A DNA stretch of 64,000 nt from Geodermatophilus sp. YIM 151500 (GTDB lineage Bacteria > Actinomycetota > Actinomycetes > Mycobacteriales > Geodermatophilaceae). Shown here piece after piece: positions 33,984-41,652 of the stretch. The notes below the pieces were generated by a model. It did no database searches, was not told where the DNA came from, and saw only the letters and a program-made list of their open reading frames with translations. The translations under genes were made by a program, and so were the position numbers. Location of the stretch: positions 702,678 through 766,677 of the forward strand of contig NZ_JAOVZT010000001.1 in the NCBI RefSeq assembly GCF_025716945.1. Direction: 5' to 3'. The stretch's first letter is position 1; every line of letters starts with the position of its first letter.

Positions 33984-34073
33984 GGAGCTCTCCCTCGTGT
34001 GGTGTCCGGCGGCTGGGGAAGAGCCGCAGTCCGGTGCTGCTCGGTCGTGTGTATCGGGTGGTGCTGACAGTTC

Positions 34074-34631
34074 TCAGGTGCCGGCCGCGCCGCCGGTGGA
34101 GGCGGGCTGGCCGCGCCCGCCGCCCCGGCGGCGGACGACCGGTGGGGTGTCCTGCATGCCCGGGAGCGGCGGGGTCCCTGCGGCCACGTGCCGGGCCCGC
34201 AGTTCGCCGATCTCCTTCTCGAAGTCCTCCAGCGAGGTGAAGGCGCGGTAGACGCTGGCGAAGCGGAGGTACGCGACCTCGTCCAGCTCCCGCAGCGGGC
34301 GCAGGATGGCCAGCCCCACCTCGTGGCTGGGGACCTCCGCCACTCCGGTGGCCCGGATGGCGTCCTCCACCTGTTGGGCCAGCTGCTGCAGCCGGTCCTC
34401 GTCCACCGGCCGGCCCTGGCAGGCGCGGCGGACGCCTGCGACGACCTTGGCGCGGTTGAACGGCTCGCTGACCCCGCTGCGCTTGACGACCGCGAGCACC
34501 GCCTCCTCCACCGTGGTGAACCGGCGGTTGCAGCGCGGGCACGAGCGCCGGCGACGGGTGGTGGCGCCCTCGTCGGCCTCCCGCGAGTCGATGACCCGGC
34601 TGTCGGCGTTGTGGCAGAACGGGCACCGCAC
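34074..34631 (-). CDS. nrdR: Transcriptional repressor NrdR
   Basis: A 185-residue repressor of ribonucleotide reductase genes. The N-terminal zinc ribbon ([15 protein letters not shown]...SCPRCNRRF) binds DNA, and the ATP-cone domain ([25 protein letters not shown]) senses ATP/dATP. I start it at GTG 34631, giving the family-typical V/M-R-C-P-F-C; the other in-frame GTG at 34640 sits almost on the ribosome site. The Gly/Arg-rich C-terminus is longer than usual. It is cotranscribed with nrdJ, and two NrdR boxes lie upstream. Confidence 0.95.
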   Translation of the reverse strand: MRCPFCHNADSRVIDSREADEGATTRRRRSCPRCNRRFTTVEEAVLAVVKRSGVSEPFNRAKVVAGVRRACQGRPVDEDRLQQLAQQVEDAIRATGVAEVPSHEVGLAILRPLRELDEVAYLRFASVYRAFTSLEDFEKEIGELRARHVAAGTPPLPGMQDTPPVVRRRGGGRGQPASTGGAAGT

Positions 34632-34780
34632 CCGGATCACCTCCCTCCTGCGTCGTCCATCCGGCGTCGCGCTGTCGGATCTCCGTCGGGGTCGTTCTCT
34701 GTGGAGCTCCCTGGGGACATCCGGTGGACTCCCGGGGGACGGGTTGAGGACGGCCTGTGGACGGACTTACAGCGGTGGAA

Positions 34781-34796
34781 CTACTAGATGTAGGGG
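34781..34796 (-). promoter_or_regulatory. NrdR box 1
   Basis: On the minus strand the 16-mer contains CTACATCTAGTAG, matching the actinobacterial NrdR consensus (ACAT-T core with flanking C and G). Its pair begins 32 bp away, the canonical three-turn spacing. Confidence 0.78.
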
Positions 34797-34812
34797 GAGC
34801 CTAGGCACGCGA

Positions 34813-34828
34813 ACACAACATGTGCAAG
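34813..34828 (-). promoter_or_regulatory. NrdR box 2
   Basis: On the minus strand the 16-mer reads CTTGCACATGTTGTGT, with a perfect right half-site (ACAT-TTGTGT). It starts 32 bp from box 1, so both boxes face the same side of the DNA helix, about 150-200 bp before nrdR. Confidence 0.75.
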
Positions 34829-35101
34829 CCGATGGCGGCGTGTCCTGTTCCCGGGCGACACGGCGGTGACCAGGCGGAACGCTCCGTCACAACAGTCACG
34901 GCCGCGCCGCCCCGGCGCGCCGGACGACGGGGCCGGGCGTTGCACGACCAGGGCCCGGCTGCAGCGACCGCTCGACGGCCGCGGTGGCACGGCCCAGCCG
35001 TGGAGGGGACCGGACGGCGATCACTGTCGGACGGCGGCTGCCATCGAACGCGGAGGGGAGCCGTCCCAGGACCGCACCCGGGGACCACGCCGCCCGAGCG
35101 G

Positions 35102-36106
35102 TCAGACGCCGCTGAGCAGTTCCCGGCGGGGACGGCGGGAGGCGCCGAGGGCCTCCTCGAGGCGCATGGGGCGGGTCAGCCACTCCGGCTCCCCCTGTCC
35201 GCCGGCGGCCCGCTCGGCCGACGCTCGACTGCGGGGCTCTGCGGACGTTTCCCGCGCCGACGGCTCGGAGGACCGGCGGGACGGCGCGTCCGCGCCGGGA
35301 CGTGCCTCCTCCGCCGCGGGGACTGCGGACAGCACGCCCGTGTCGGCCGCCCGGTGCCGGCCGGCCGCCGCGTCCGGCGCGCGGTGCCGGCCGGACGGGG
35401 CGGTCAGCCCGGCAAGGCGGTCGGCGCCCGGGAGGGACACGCGCCCGGCGGCGCGCCGCTCGGTCGACGCCGCCTCACCGCGCTCCGACCCGATGGGTTC
35501 GGGAGCCCGCCGGCGGCCTCCGGTGCGCGCCGTCGGCATTCCGCCCCGCGCCGACCTGTCGTCGCGGACCAGCGGGAGCTGCTGCGTGGCCACCGGGTCG
35601 ACCGCCTCGACGGGAGCGACCGCCGCCACGGCGACCGCCCGGAGGGGCCGTCCGGCCGGTCCGCCCGCTGTGGCGTGCCGTCCGCGCGTCGACGCGGCCG
35701 AGGGTGGGGCGCCGGGCGGAGGGGCGCCCGCGGACCGGACCGCATGCGCCACCACGGTGGACGGGCCGACGGGACACGCGGCCGGCGGGGCTGCCGGCGC
35801 CGGCAGCGCCGGGGCGACGGCGGTCGGTGCCGGCTGCGCAGCGGTGCCGACTGCGCTCCGGGAACGCGCGGCCGGTGGCCGCGCCTCCGCGGGTCGCCGC
35901 TCGGGCAGGCGCAGAGTGGCCAGGTCGGTCCACGCGGTCTCCTCGACGCCGCCCAGCACGACGCGGACCCACACCTGGCAGGCACCGCTGTTGTCGTGCC
36001 GCCAGCCGAGAAGGGAGCCCGGCCACCAAGCGCCTTGCTGGTAGACCTCCACGTCCTGGGGCTCGCTGGTGAACACCGCTGCTCGACCTTCGCTGACGTC
36101 CGGCAC
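35102..36106 (-). CDS. Hypothetical actinobacterial protein with a short N-terminal domain and disordered tail
   Basis: A 334-residue protein. Only the first 70 residues look folded (EPQDVEVYQQGAWWPGSLLGWRHD, then CQVWVRVV and TAWTDLATLRLPE). The remaining 260 are Ala/Arg/Pro-rich, apart from a short motif at the end (EWLTRPMRLEEALG). The start is GTG 36106, with TAGCGT seven bases upstream. It lies upstream of nrdR on the same strand, after the LysM gene. The function is unknown; the N-terminal part could bind nucleic acid or protein, but that is a guess. Confidence 0.62.
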   Translation of the reverse strand: MPDVSEGRAAVFTSEPQDVEVYQQGAWWPGSLLGWRHDNSGACQVWVRVVLGGVEETAWTDLATLRLPERRPAEARPPAARSRSAVGTAAQPAPTAVAPALPAPAAPPAACPVGPSTVVAHAVRSAGAPPPGAPPSAASTRGRHATAGGPAGRPLRAVAVAAVAPVEAVDPVATQQLPLVRDDRSARGGMPTARTGGRRRAPEPIGSERGEAASTERRAAGRVSLPGADRLAGLTAPSGRHRAPDAAAGRHRAADTGVLSAVPAAEEARPGADAPSRRSSEPSARETSAEPRSRASAERAAGGQGEPEWLTRPMRLEEALGASRRPRRELLSGV

Positions 36107-36113
36107 GGGAAGG

Positions 36114-36119
36114 ACGCTA
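36114..36119 (-). promoter_or_regulatory. -10 hexamer TAGCGT before the hypothetical gene at 36106
   Basis: On the minus strand TAGCGT is followed by seven bases and the GTG start, with no ribosome site. This supports a leaderless transcript and the choice of start. Confidence 0.6.
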
Positions 36120-36279
36120 CGTCCGCGACCGTGCACAGAGGGTGAGGACTGCCGGACTGAGGGTTGACGAAGTCGGACGGGGACGTTGGGACGTCTTGCC
36201 CTGGCGGTGAGCCGCCCGGCGCGGAGCGGCGCGTACGCCGCCGCACCGCCGATCCGAGCGCGGCATACCCGTCGGCGCC

Positions 36280-36777
36280 TCAGGGCAGGTGCAGCACCTG
36301 GCCGGGGACCACGCGACCGCCATCGAGCCCGTTCAACAGCTGGATGGCGTCGACCACCGTCCGCACGTCGGACGAGCCGCCCGCCGAGCGGGCGATCGAC
36401 CAGACCGTGTCACCCGGCTGCACCACCACGCTCTGCCCGCCGGCCAGGCGGAGCGCACCCCCGGAACCGGGCAGCGCCTCCAGCACCAGGGCGCCCGCAC
36501 CGACGCAGGCCGCCGCCGCGAGCACGGCGACGAGCCGGCGCCCGCGTGCGGTCAGCCGCAGCGGCGGAGCGGGCTCCGGGTGGGCACGGACTCCCCGCGG
36601 GTGGCCGGCCGGCCGACTGCTCGGAGTGCGCCAGCCCGCGGCGGTCGGGCGTCGCTCCGCGCGGCCGGCCGTGCGACGTGTGGCGGACGGCGGACGGCGC
36701 GACCCGCCGGCGGCCTCCGCCGCGCCCCCTGGCCGACTTCCGCCCGTGCATCCGCCGACATCGTCTCCGACCCTCAC
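36280..36777 (-). CDS. LysM-domain membrane protein, SOS-linked (ChiZ/YneA-like)
   Basis: A 165-residue protein with an Arg/Pro-rich cytoplasmic N-terminus of about 80 residues, one membrane helix (RRLVAVLAAAACVGAGALVLEAL, 80-102) and an external LysM domain (116-165, VVVQPGDTVWSIAR ... VVPGQVLHLP) that binds peptidoglycan. It is divergent from lexA across three SOS boxes, the same arrangement as Mycobacterium tuberculosis lexA and Rv2719c (ChiZ), a damage-induced division regulator. It therefore probably delays division during DNA damage. The start is GTG 36777, with gggaggg upstream; the longer frame would include the SOS boxes. Confidence 0.82.
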   Translation of the reverse strand: MRVGDDVGGCTGGSRPGGAAEAAGGSRRPPSATRRTAGRAERRPTAAGWRTPSSRPAGHPRGVRAHPEPAPPLRLTARGRRLVAVLAAAACVGAGALVLEALPGSGGALRLAGGQSVVVQPGDTVWSIARSAGGSSDVRTVVDAIQLLNGLDGGRVVPGQVLHLP

Positions 36778-36793
36778 GACCACCCTCCCTTGA

Positions 36794-36809
36794 TCGAACA
36801 CGCGTTCGA
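36794..36809. promoter_or_regulatory. LexA (SOS) box, perfect
   Basis: TCGAACACGCGTTCGA is an exact match to the actinobacterial LexA consensus TCGAAC-N4-GTTCGA. It lies 16 bp before the LysM gene start. Confidence 0.92.
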
Positions 36810-36810
36810 T

Positions 36811-36826
36811 ACGAACGCACGTTCGA
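36811..36826. promoter_or_regulatory. LexA (SOS) box, second
   Basis: ACGAACGCACGTTCGA matches the LexA consensus at all but the first position. It directly follows the perfect box, so two LexA dimers could bind side by side. Confidence 0.85.
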
Positions 36827-36872
36827 TGTCTACCGCACGGCGCCGACAACCACCACCAGGCGTGGCAGGACT

Positions 36873-36888
36873 TCGAACACGTGTTTGA
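36873..36888. promoter_or_regulatory. LexA (SOS) box, proximal to lexA
   Basis: TCGAACACGTGTTTGA differs from consensus at one base. It is placed 85 bp before the lexA start and would mediate autoregulation. Confidence 0.85.
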
Positions 36889-36973
36889 AACGGCGGGTGG
36901 AAACGGCTACTGTCCGGTTCAGGCGGAGGCGCCGGTGCACGGCGCCGTCCGATGGCCGGGACGAGGAGGAGCC

Positions 36974-37762
36974 GTGGCGAGGACGAGCGGGACACCGGGC
37001 GGAGGGCGGTCCTCGGGCGACGACGGGACGGCCGACCGGGAGCCGGTCGAGGCCCCCGCAGCGAGCGGCTCGGTGCGCGCCTTCCCCGACCGGGAAGGTG
37101 GCGGAGACGGGCTGACCCAGCGGCAGCGGCGGGTGCTCGAGGTCATCCACGACTCGATCGAACGTCGGGGGTATCCGCCCTCGGTGCGGGAGATCGGCGA
37201 GGCGGTCGGCCTCTCCTCGGCATCCTCGGTCGCGCACCAGCTCTCCGTGCTGCAGCGGAAGGGATGGCTGCGGCGCGACCCCAACCGCCCGCGCGCGCTG
37301 GACGTCCGGCTGCCCGGCGACGCGGCACCGCGCACGGCCCCCGCGCCCGCCGAGGTCGCCGGTGTGCCCGATGCGGCGGGTGGACCCGCGCCGACCTACG
37401 TCCCGCTGGTCGGTCGGATCGCGGCCGGCGGCCCGGTCCTGGCCGAGCAGGCCGTGGAGGACGTCTTCCCGCTCCCCCGGGAGCTGGTCGGCGACGGCAC
37501 TCTGTTCATGCTCCGGGTAGCGGGCGACTCGATGGTGGACGCGGCCATCTGTGACGGCGACTGGGTGGTCGTGCGACAGCAGCCCACGGCGGAGAACGGC
37601 GAGATCGTCGCCGCGATGATCGACGGCGAAGCGACCGTCAAGACCTACAAGCGCCGGGACGGCAAGGTGTGGCTGCTGCCGCACAACCCTGCCTTCGAGC
37701 CGATCCCCGGCGACGAGGCCACGATCCTCGGCCGGGTCGTCACGGTGCTGCGCCGGGTCTGA
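36974..37762 (+). CDS. lexA: SOS repressor LexA
   Basis: A 262-residue repressor-protease. The winged helix-turn-helix is at about 47-110 ([24 protein letters not shown]). The autocleavage site is Ala151-Gly152 (GRIAAGGP), with catalytic Ser186 (VAGDSMVDA) and Lys223 (ATVKTYKR). An extra 45-residue disordered N-terminus precedes the DNA-binding domain. I chose GTG 36974 because gaggaggag lies just upstream; an in-frame GTG at 36881 would begin inside an SOS box. It controls recA, itself and the LysM gene in this window. Confidence 0.95.
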   Translation: MARTSGTPGGGRSSGDDGTADREPVEAPAASGSVRAFPDREGGGDGLTQRQRRVLEVIHDSIERRGYPPSVREIGEAVGLSSASSVAHQLSVLQRKGWLRRDPNRPRALDVRLPGDAAPRTAPAPAEVAGVPDAAGGPAPTYVPLVGRIAAGGPVLAEQAVEDVFPLPRELVGDGTLFMLRVAGDSMVDAAICDGDWVVVRQQPTAENGEIVAAMIDGEATVKTYKRRDGKVWLLPHNPAFEPIPGDEATILGRVVTVLRRV

Positions 37763-37796
37763 TCGGGGAGCAGGACCGCCGGGTCGGCGGCCCGGC

Positions 37797-37871
37797 CCCG
37801 GCGGCACAGGTCCCGGCGGCACAGGTCCCGGCGGCACAGGTCCCGGCGGCCCAGGTCCCGGTGGCCCAGCC
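37797..37871. repeat. Five tandem 15-bp units downstream of lexA
   Basis: The unit cccggcggcacaggt is exact in the first three copies (37797-37841) and diverges in the next two. It lies in the spacer between the convergent ends of lexA and the lipoprotein gene. It is likely a slippage-prone minisatellite; no function is evident. Confidence 0.9.
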
Positions 37872-37879
37872 CCGTCAGC

Positions 37880-38950
37880 TCAGTCCCGGCGGCGCCGGAG
37901 GCCGGCGAGCCAGAGGACCACCGTCGCCACCAGGACCGCGATCGCACCCGAGAGCAGCGGTGACCGCCCGCCGTCGCCGAAGGTCCCGGCATCCGGTCCG
38001 GCCGCCGTCAGCGCCTCGGCGATCGGCTCCAGCGCCGCCTCGGTGGGCACCACCAGCACCTCGGCGGGCAGCCCCTCACCGGCGACGACCAGCTGCCGGT
38101 CGTCGGCCGCGAAGCTGACGGCCTCCCCCTGCGGCGAGGCCGGCAGCGGGACACGGACGGGCGTGCCGTCCAGCGCACCGGGCACGTCGGACCCGGAGAG
38201 CGGCCACACGTAGGCGTCGGTGTAGGTGCGCAGGGCCAGCAGGCGGCCGTCACCGGACACCGCTCCCCCGGTGACCATGAGCTGGCCAGAGGTTCCGACC
38301 GGCCCGCCGGGGGTGCCCGTCACGGTCAGGGTCACCGCGGCGACCCGGGTCAGGCCCACCGTGCCGCCGTCGACCAGGGCCGCCTCGGGCCGGTACACGC
38401 CCGATGCCCCCAGCGGGTCCTTGGTCACGAGGTAGGGCGTCCCGTCGGGCGCGAGCAGCAGCGCCTCGGCGTCGTGCGGGCCGTCCGGGTAGCTCAGCCG
38501 GTGGACAGCGGTGGATCCGTCCGGTCGCAGGGCCAGCAGCGCGACGGTGGCCCGCTCGCGCCGATTGTCGCCGACATCGGCGATCCAGACGGTGCCGTCC
38601 GCGGCGAGGGCCAGGTCCTCGGGGTCGTACGGGTCAACGGGCGACGACCGCTCCTCGACCACGCGACACCCCGTGTCGAGCACCTGCACCGCGAGCGAGT
38701 CGCCGCCGTCGTTGACCGCCAGCAGCCGGTCCCCGACGACGACCAGGCCGGACAGCTCGTGAAGCCGCGCGTCGGTGATCCGGCAGAGCTCCGTCGCGCC
38801 GGCCGCGGCGGAGCCGGCGGTCACCGGGGCGGCGGAGCCGGCGGACGCGGCGCTCGTGGGGAGCGCGGTGCAGGCGCCCACGAGAAGCACGCCGGCGGCC
38901 GCCAGGGGCAGCCGGACGCCGCTACGTGGGCTGCCGGACCGCTCGGTCAC
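37880..38950 (-). CDS. Exported lipoprotein with beta-propeller-like repeats and C-terminal anchor
   Basis: A 356-residue protein with a signal peptide ending in the lipobox LVGAC (Cys near residue 26). The body (LCRITDARLHELSGLVVVGDRLLAVNDGGDS, DPEDLALAADGTVWIADVGDN, GPHDAEALLLAPDGTPYLVTKD) has the recurring D/E-x-x-L-A-x-D-G pattern of propeller-type surface proteins. It ends in one membrane helix and RRRRD, so it may be held at both ends. The GTG start at 38950 overlaps the PAP2 gene by 29 bp, implying coupling. The function is unknown. Confidence 0.75.
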   Translation of the reverse strand: MTERSGSPRSGVRLPLAAAGVLLVGACTALPTSAASAGSAAPVTAGSAAAGATELCRITDARLHELSGLVVVGDRLLAVNDGGDSLAVQVLDTGCRVVEERSSPVDPYDPEDLALAADGTVWIADVGDNRRERATVALLALRPDGSTAVHRLSYPDGPHDAEALLLAPDGTPYLVTKDPLGASGVYRPEAALVDGGTVGLTRVAAVTLTVTGTPGGPVGTSGQLMVTGGAVSGDGRLLALRTYTDAYVWPLSGSDVPGALDGTPVRVPLPASPQGEAVSFAADDRQLVVAGEGLPAEVLVVPTEAALEPIAEALTAAGPDAGTFGDGGRSPLLSGAIAVLVATVVLWLAGLRRRRD

Positions 38951-39644
38951 GCACCCAGCGTGACAGGAAGGCTGCGTCGAGTGTGTGAACCACGCCCAGC
39001 AGCAACACACCGACGGCCGCCCCCACAACCGCGTCGGTGACCCAGTGGAAGTCCAGCGACACCATCGCCAGCCCGGTGATCACCGGGCCGACGACGCTCA
39101 GCCACCAGAAGGTGCGCTGCACCCGGGGCGCCAGGCGGAACTCGACGGCTTGCCAGCGAGCCACGCCCCACATCAGCACCGCGTTGGCCACGTGCCCGGA
39201 GGGGTACGACGTCCCCTCGGCGGTGAACAGGAACGAGCCGGGGAACGCCGGTGCGGTGCGCCCGGTGCCGTGCTTGATGGCGTACACGGCGACCGTGAGC
39301 AGCGCGAGGGCGACCAGCACGCGCACCAGCGGCAGCCAGCTGCGCCGTCGCCAGGCGAGCCACCCGACGAGCACGGCCAGCACGACGAGGATGGTGACCC
39401 GGCCACCCACCTGGGTCACCGCCCAGACGGCGGGATAGGCCGGCGACTCCTGCAGCCCCCAGTCGCTGACGACCTCGGAGACGCGCAGGTCCGCCCGCTC
39501 CAGGGGCCCGCGGCCGAGCAGGTCGACGGTGACCAGGACCGCGGTCACCAGGGCAGCACCCAGCAGCCACCACGGCGGCCGGCCGGCCGACACCACGCGC
39601 TCGTGCTGCCGGTGGCCCGATTGCTCGACCACGGCACTGGACAC
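38922..39644 (-). CDS. PAP2-family membrane phosphatase
   Basis: A 240-residue protein with five or six helices. The acid-phosphatase motifs are KHGTGRTAP (variant of KxxxxxxRP), YPSGHVANAV (PSGH) and LDFHWVTDAVVG (variant of SRxxxxxH with the catalytic His kept). These enzymes dephosphorylate lipid phosphates such as phosphatidic acid or undecaprenyl pyrophosphate. I start it at GTG 39644, because TACGGT lies seven bases upstream as in leaderless genes; longer frames exist. Its 3 prime end overlaps the lipoprotein gene. Confidence 0.82.
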   Translation of the reverse strand: MSSAVVEQSGHRQHERVVSAGRPPWWLLGAALVTAVLVTVDLLGRGPLERADLRVSEVVSDWGLQESPAYPAVWAVTQVGGRVTILVVLAVLVGWLAWRRRSWLPLVRVLVALALLTVAVYAIKHGTGRTAPAFPGSFLFTAEGTSYPSGHVANAVLMWGVARWQAVEFRLAPRVQRTFWWLSVVGPVITGLAMVSLDFHWVTDAVVGAAVGVLLLGVVHTLDAAFLSRWVRDRAVRQPT

Positions 39645-39651
39645 GGGCTTC

Positions 39652-39657
39652 ACCGTA
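39652..39657 (-). promoter_or_regulatory. -10 hexamer TACGGT before the PAP2 gene
   Basis: On the minus strand TACGGT precedes GTG 39644 by seven bases, with no ribosome site. This is consistent with a leaderless transcript. Confidence 0.5.
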
Positions 39658-39718
39658 CCGGGCCGTGACCTGGCCGTGACCTGGGCGAGCCGGGTCCCAC
39701 CCACTCGGGTGCCCGGCG

Positions 39719-41191
39719 TCAGGTGGCCGGGACGGCGAAGTCGGCCAGCGCGGTGGCCAGCGCGCCGTCCACACGCGCGCTCAACCGAGTGCCCGCGGGC
39801 TCGTGCCGCTCGTCGAGGACCTCACCGTCGCGGTGCACCCGCGCGACCAGGTCGCCACGCTCGTAGGGCACGAGCACGTCGACGTCGACGTCGGGGCGCG
39901 GCAGGCGGGTGGCGATCTGGCGGCGCAGCTCGTCGATGCCCTCCCCGGTGCGCGCCGAGACCCACACCGCGCCGGGCAACGCCCGGCGCAGGGCGAAAAC
40001 GTCGGCGTCGGTCATCGCGTCGACCTTGTTGACGACGATGAGCTCGGGCACCGCCGCGGCGTCGATCTCGCCCAGCACCACCCGGACGGCGTCGATCTGC
40101 CCGAGCGGGTCGGCGTCCGACCCGTCGACCACGTGCACCAGCAGGTCGGCGCAGGCGACCTCCTCGAGGGTCGAGCGGAACGCGTCGACCAGCTGGTGCG
40201 GCAGGTGCCGGACGAAGCCGACCGTGTCGGTCAGCGTGTACTCCCGGCCCTCCGGCGACAGGGCGCGGCGCACCGTCGGGTCCAGCGTGGCGAACAGGGC
40301 GTCCTGCACCAGCACGCCCGCCCCGGTGAGCTGGTTGAGCAGGCTGGACTTGCCGGCGTTCGTGTAGCCGGCGATCGCCACGCTCGGCACGGCGTTGCGG
40401 CTGCGTCCGGCGCGCTGGGTCGCCCGCGCGGTGGCCATCCCGGCGATGTCGCGTCGCAGCCGGCTGACCCGCGCGCGGATCCGCCGCCGGTCGGTCTCGA
40501 TCTTCGTCTCACCCGGTCCGCGGGTGCCGATGCCGCCACCGCCGGCGACGCGGCCACCCGCCTGGCGGGACAGCGACTCACCCCAGCCGCGCAGCCGCGG
40601 GAGCATGTACTGCATCTGGGCCAGCTCGACCTGCGCCTTGCCCTCCCGGCTGCTGGCGTGCTGCGCGAAGATGTCGAGGATCAACGCGACCCGGTCGACG
40701 ACCTTGACCTTGAGGATCCTCTCCAGCGCGTTGAGCTGGCCCGGGGTGAGCTCACCGTCGCAGATGACGGTGTCGGCGCCGGTCGCGGCGACGATGTCGC
40801 GGATCTCCGCGGCCTTGCCCGACCCCACGTAGGTGCCGGCGTCCGGCTTGTCCCGCCGCTGATTGACCGCCTCGAGCACGACCGACCCGGCGGTCTCGGC
40901 CAGGGCGGCCAGCTCGGCCAGCGAGCGGTCGGCGTCGGCCGCGGTGCCCTCGGTCCAGACGCCGACGAGCACGACCCGCTCCAGCCGCAGCCGCCGGTAC
41001 TCGACCTCGGTGACGTCGGTGAGCTCGGTGGACAGGCCGGCGACGCGGCGCAGAGCGCCGCGCTCCTCCAGCGCGTACGAGCCGGTGGTGTCGCCGGACT
41101 CCTCCCACGGCGCGACGCCTGCGCTCCGGGCAGCGGCGTCGGCGCGGGCCTGTGCGTCGTCGAGGACGGCGCGGTTCTGTGCGGTGGTCAT
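39719..41191 (-). CDS. hflX: Ribosome-associated GTPase HflX
   Basis: A 490-residue GTPase that splits stalled ribosomes. The N-terminal HflX domain has TYVGSGKAAEIRD and VICDGELTPGQLNALE, followed by the glycine-rich RVAGGGGIGTRGPGETKIETDRRRI hinge. The G domain has G1 GYTNAGKSS, G3 DTVGFVRHLP, G4 VNKVD and G5 SARTGEG. A short C-terminal domain contains the PYERGDLVARVHRDGEV segment. The ATG at 41191 has gggaga upstream. Its conserved neighbours dapF and miaA precede it on the same strand, separated by a divergent small gene. Confidence 0.95.
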   Translation of the reverse strand: MTTAQNRAVLDDAQARADAAARSAGVAPWEESGDTTGSYALEERGALRRVAGLSTELTDVTEVEYRRLRLERVVLVGVWTEGTAADADRSLAELAALAETAGSVVLEAVNQRRDKPDAGTYVGSGKAAEIRDIVAATGADTVICDGELTPGQLNALERILKVKVVDRVALILDIFAQHASSREGKAQVELAQMQYMLPRLRGWGESLSRQAGGRVAGGGGIGTRGPGETKIETDRRRIRARVSRLRRDIAGMATARATQRAGRSRNAVPSVAIAGYTNAGKSSLLNQLTGAGVLVQDALFATLDPTVRRALSPEGREYTLTDTVGFVRHLPHQLVDAFRSTLEEVACADLLVHVVDGSDADPLGQIDAVRVVLGEIDAAAVPELIVVNKVDAMTDADVFALRRALPGAVWVSARTGEGIDELRRQIATRLPRPDVDVDVLVPYERGDLVARVHRDGEVLDERHEPAGTRLSARVDGALATALADFAVPAT

Positions 41192-41356
41192 CGTCTCCCA
41201 GCGTGGCACGCCCCGTCCGTGCGGGGCACCGATTATCCGACCTGCACAACACCGACGGGGCCCGGAGCCATCCCGCACTTCTCCGGAAGGGTGACGCAGG
41301 GGGCGGTCCGGGTACGGGCGGACGACGTGCCGACGTCCACCCTGAAGGAGGACCGG

Positions 41357-41578
41357 ATGACCGAGAGCAGCGGAGCGATGCGCCCGGACCGGGACGACGA
41401 GCTCGACGACCCGGGCCGCGACCCGGTGGGCCTGCACCCGCCGCGCGACGTCCTCAGCGCCCCCGGCGGCGTGACCGGCGAGGGCGGCTACACGCCGGGC
41501 CGCCCGTCGGAGGACGAGCAGCAGGCCGGCAGCGAGCCCGACGAGCCGGCGACCGGCACCCGCGACGGTGGGCCCTGA
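41357..41578 (+). CDS. Small acidic disordered protein
   Basis: A 73-residue, Asp/Glu/Pro/Gly-rich protein without membrane segments (MTESSGAMRPDRDDELDDPGRD..., ending TGTRDGGP). The ATG 41357 has a strong aaggagg ribosome site six bases upstream, which supports translation. It is divergent from hflX. I do not recognise a family. Confidence 0.6.
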   Translation: MTESSGAMRPDRDDELDDPGRDPVGLHPPRDVLSAPGGVTGEGGYTPGRPSEDEQQAGSEPDEPATGTRDGGP

Positions 41579-41583
41579 GGGTC

Positions 41584-41623
41584 GGCCGCCCGAGCCCGGC
41601 GGGGCCGCCCCCGGCGGGCGGCC
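41584..41623. terminator. GC hairpin between convergent genes
   Basis: GGCCGCCCG (41584-41592) and CGGGCGGCC (41615-41623) are exact inverted repeats around a 22-nt GC-rich loop. It sits between the acidic-protein gene and the dapF stop, so it may terminate both. Confidence 0.65.
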
Positions 41624-41652
41624 GCCGGCCCGGGTGAGGAGACCCGGTCGGG

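Larger units (their letters stand above)
34632..35101. other. 470-bp non-coding region upstream of nrdR
   Basis: It holds the nrdRJ promoter and two NrdR boxes at 34781-34828. In its half farther from nrdR (34829-35101) I see no conserved gene, repeat or RNA motif, although open frames pass through it. A cobalamin riboswitch was looked for and not recognised. Confidence 0.6.

Noticed and set aside
34632-35101. Cobalamin riboswitch upstream of the B12-dependent reductase operon
   Set aside because: I could not find a recognisable B12 box or supporting stems; NrdR boxes explain regulation.
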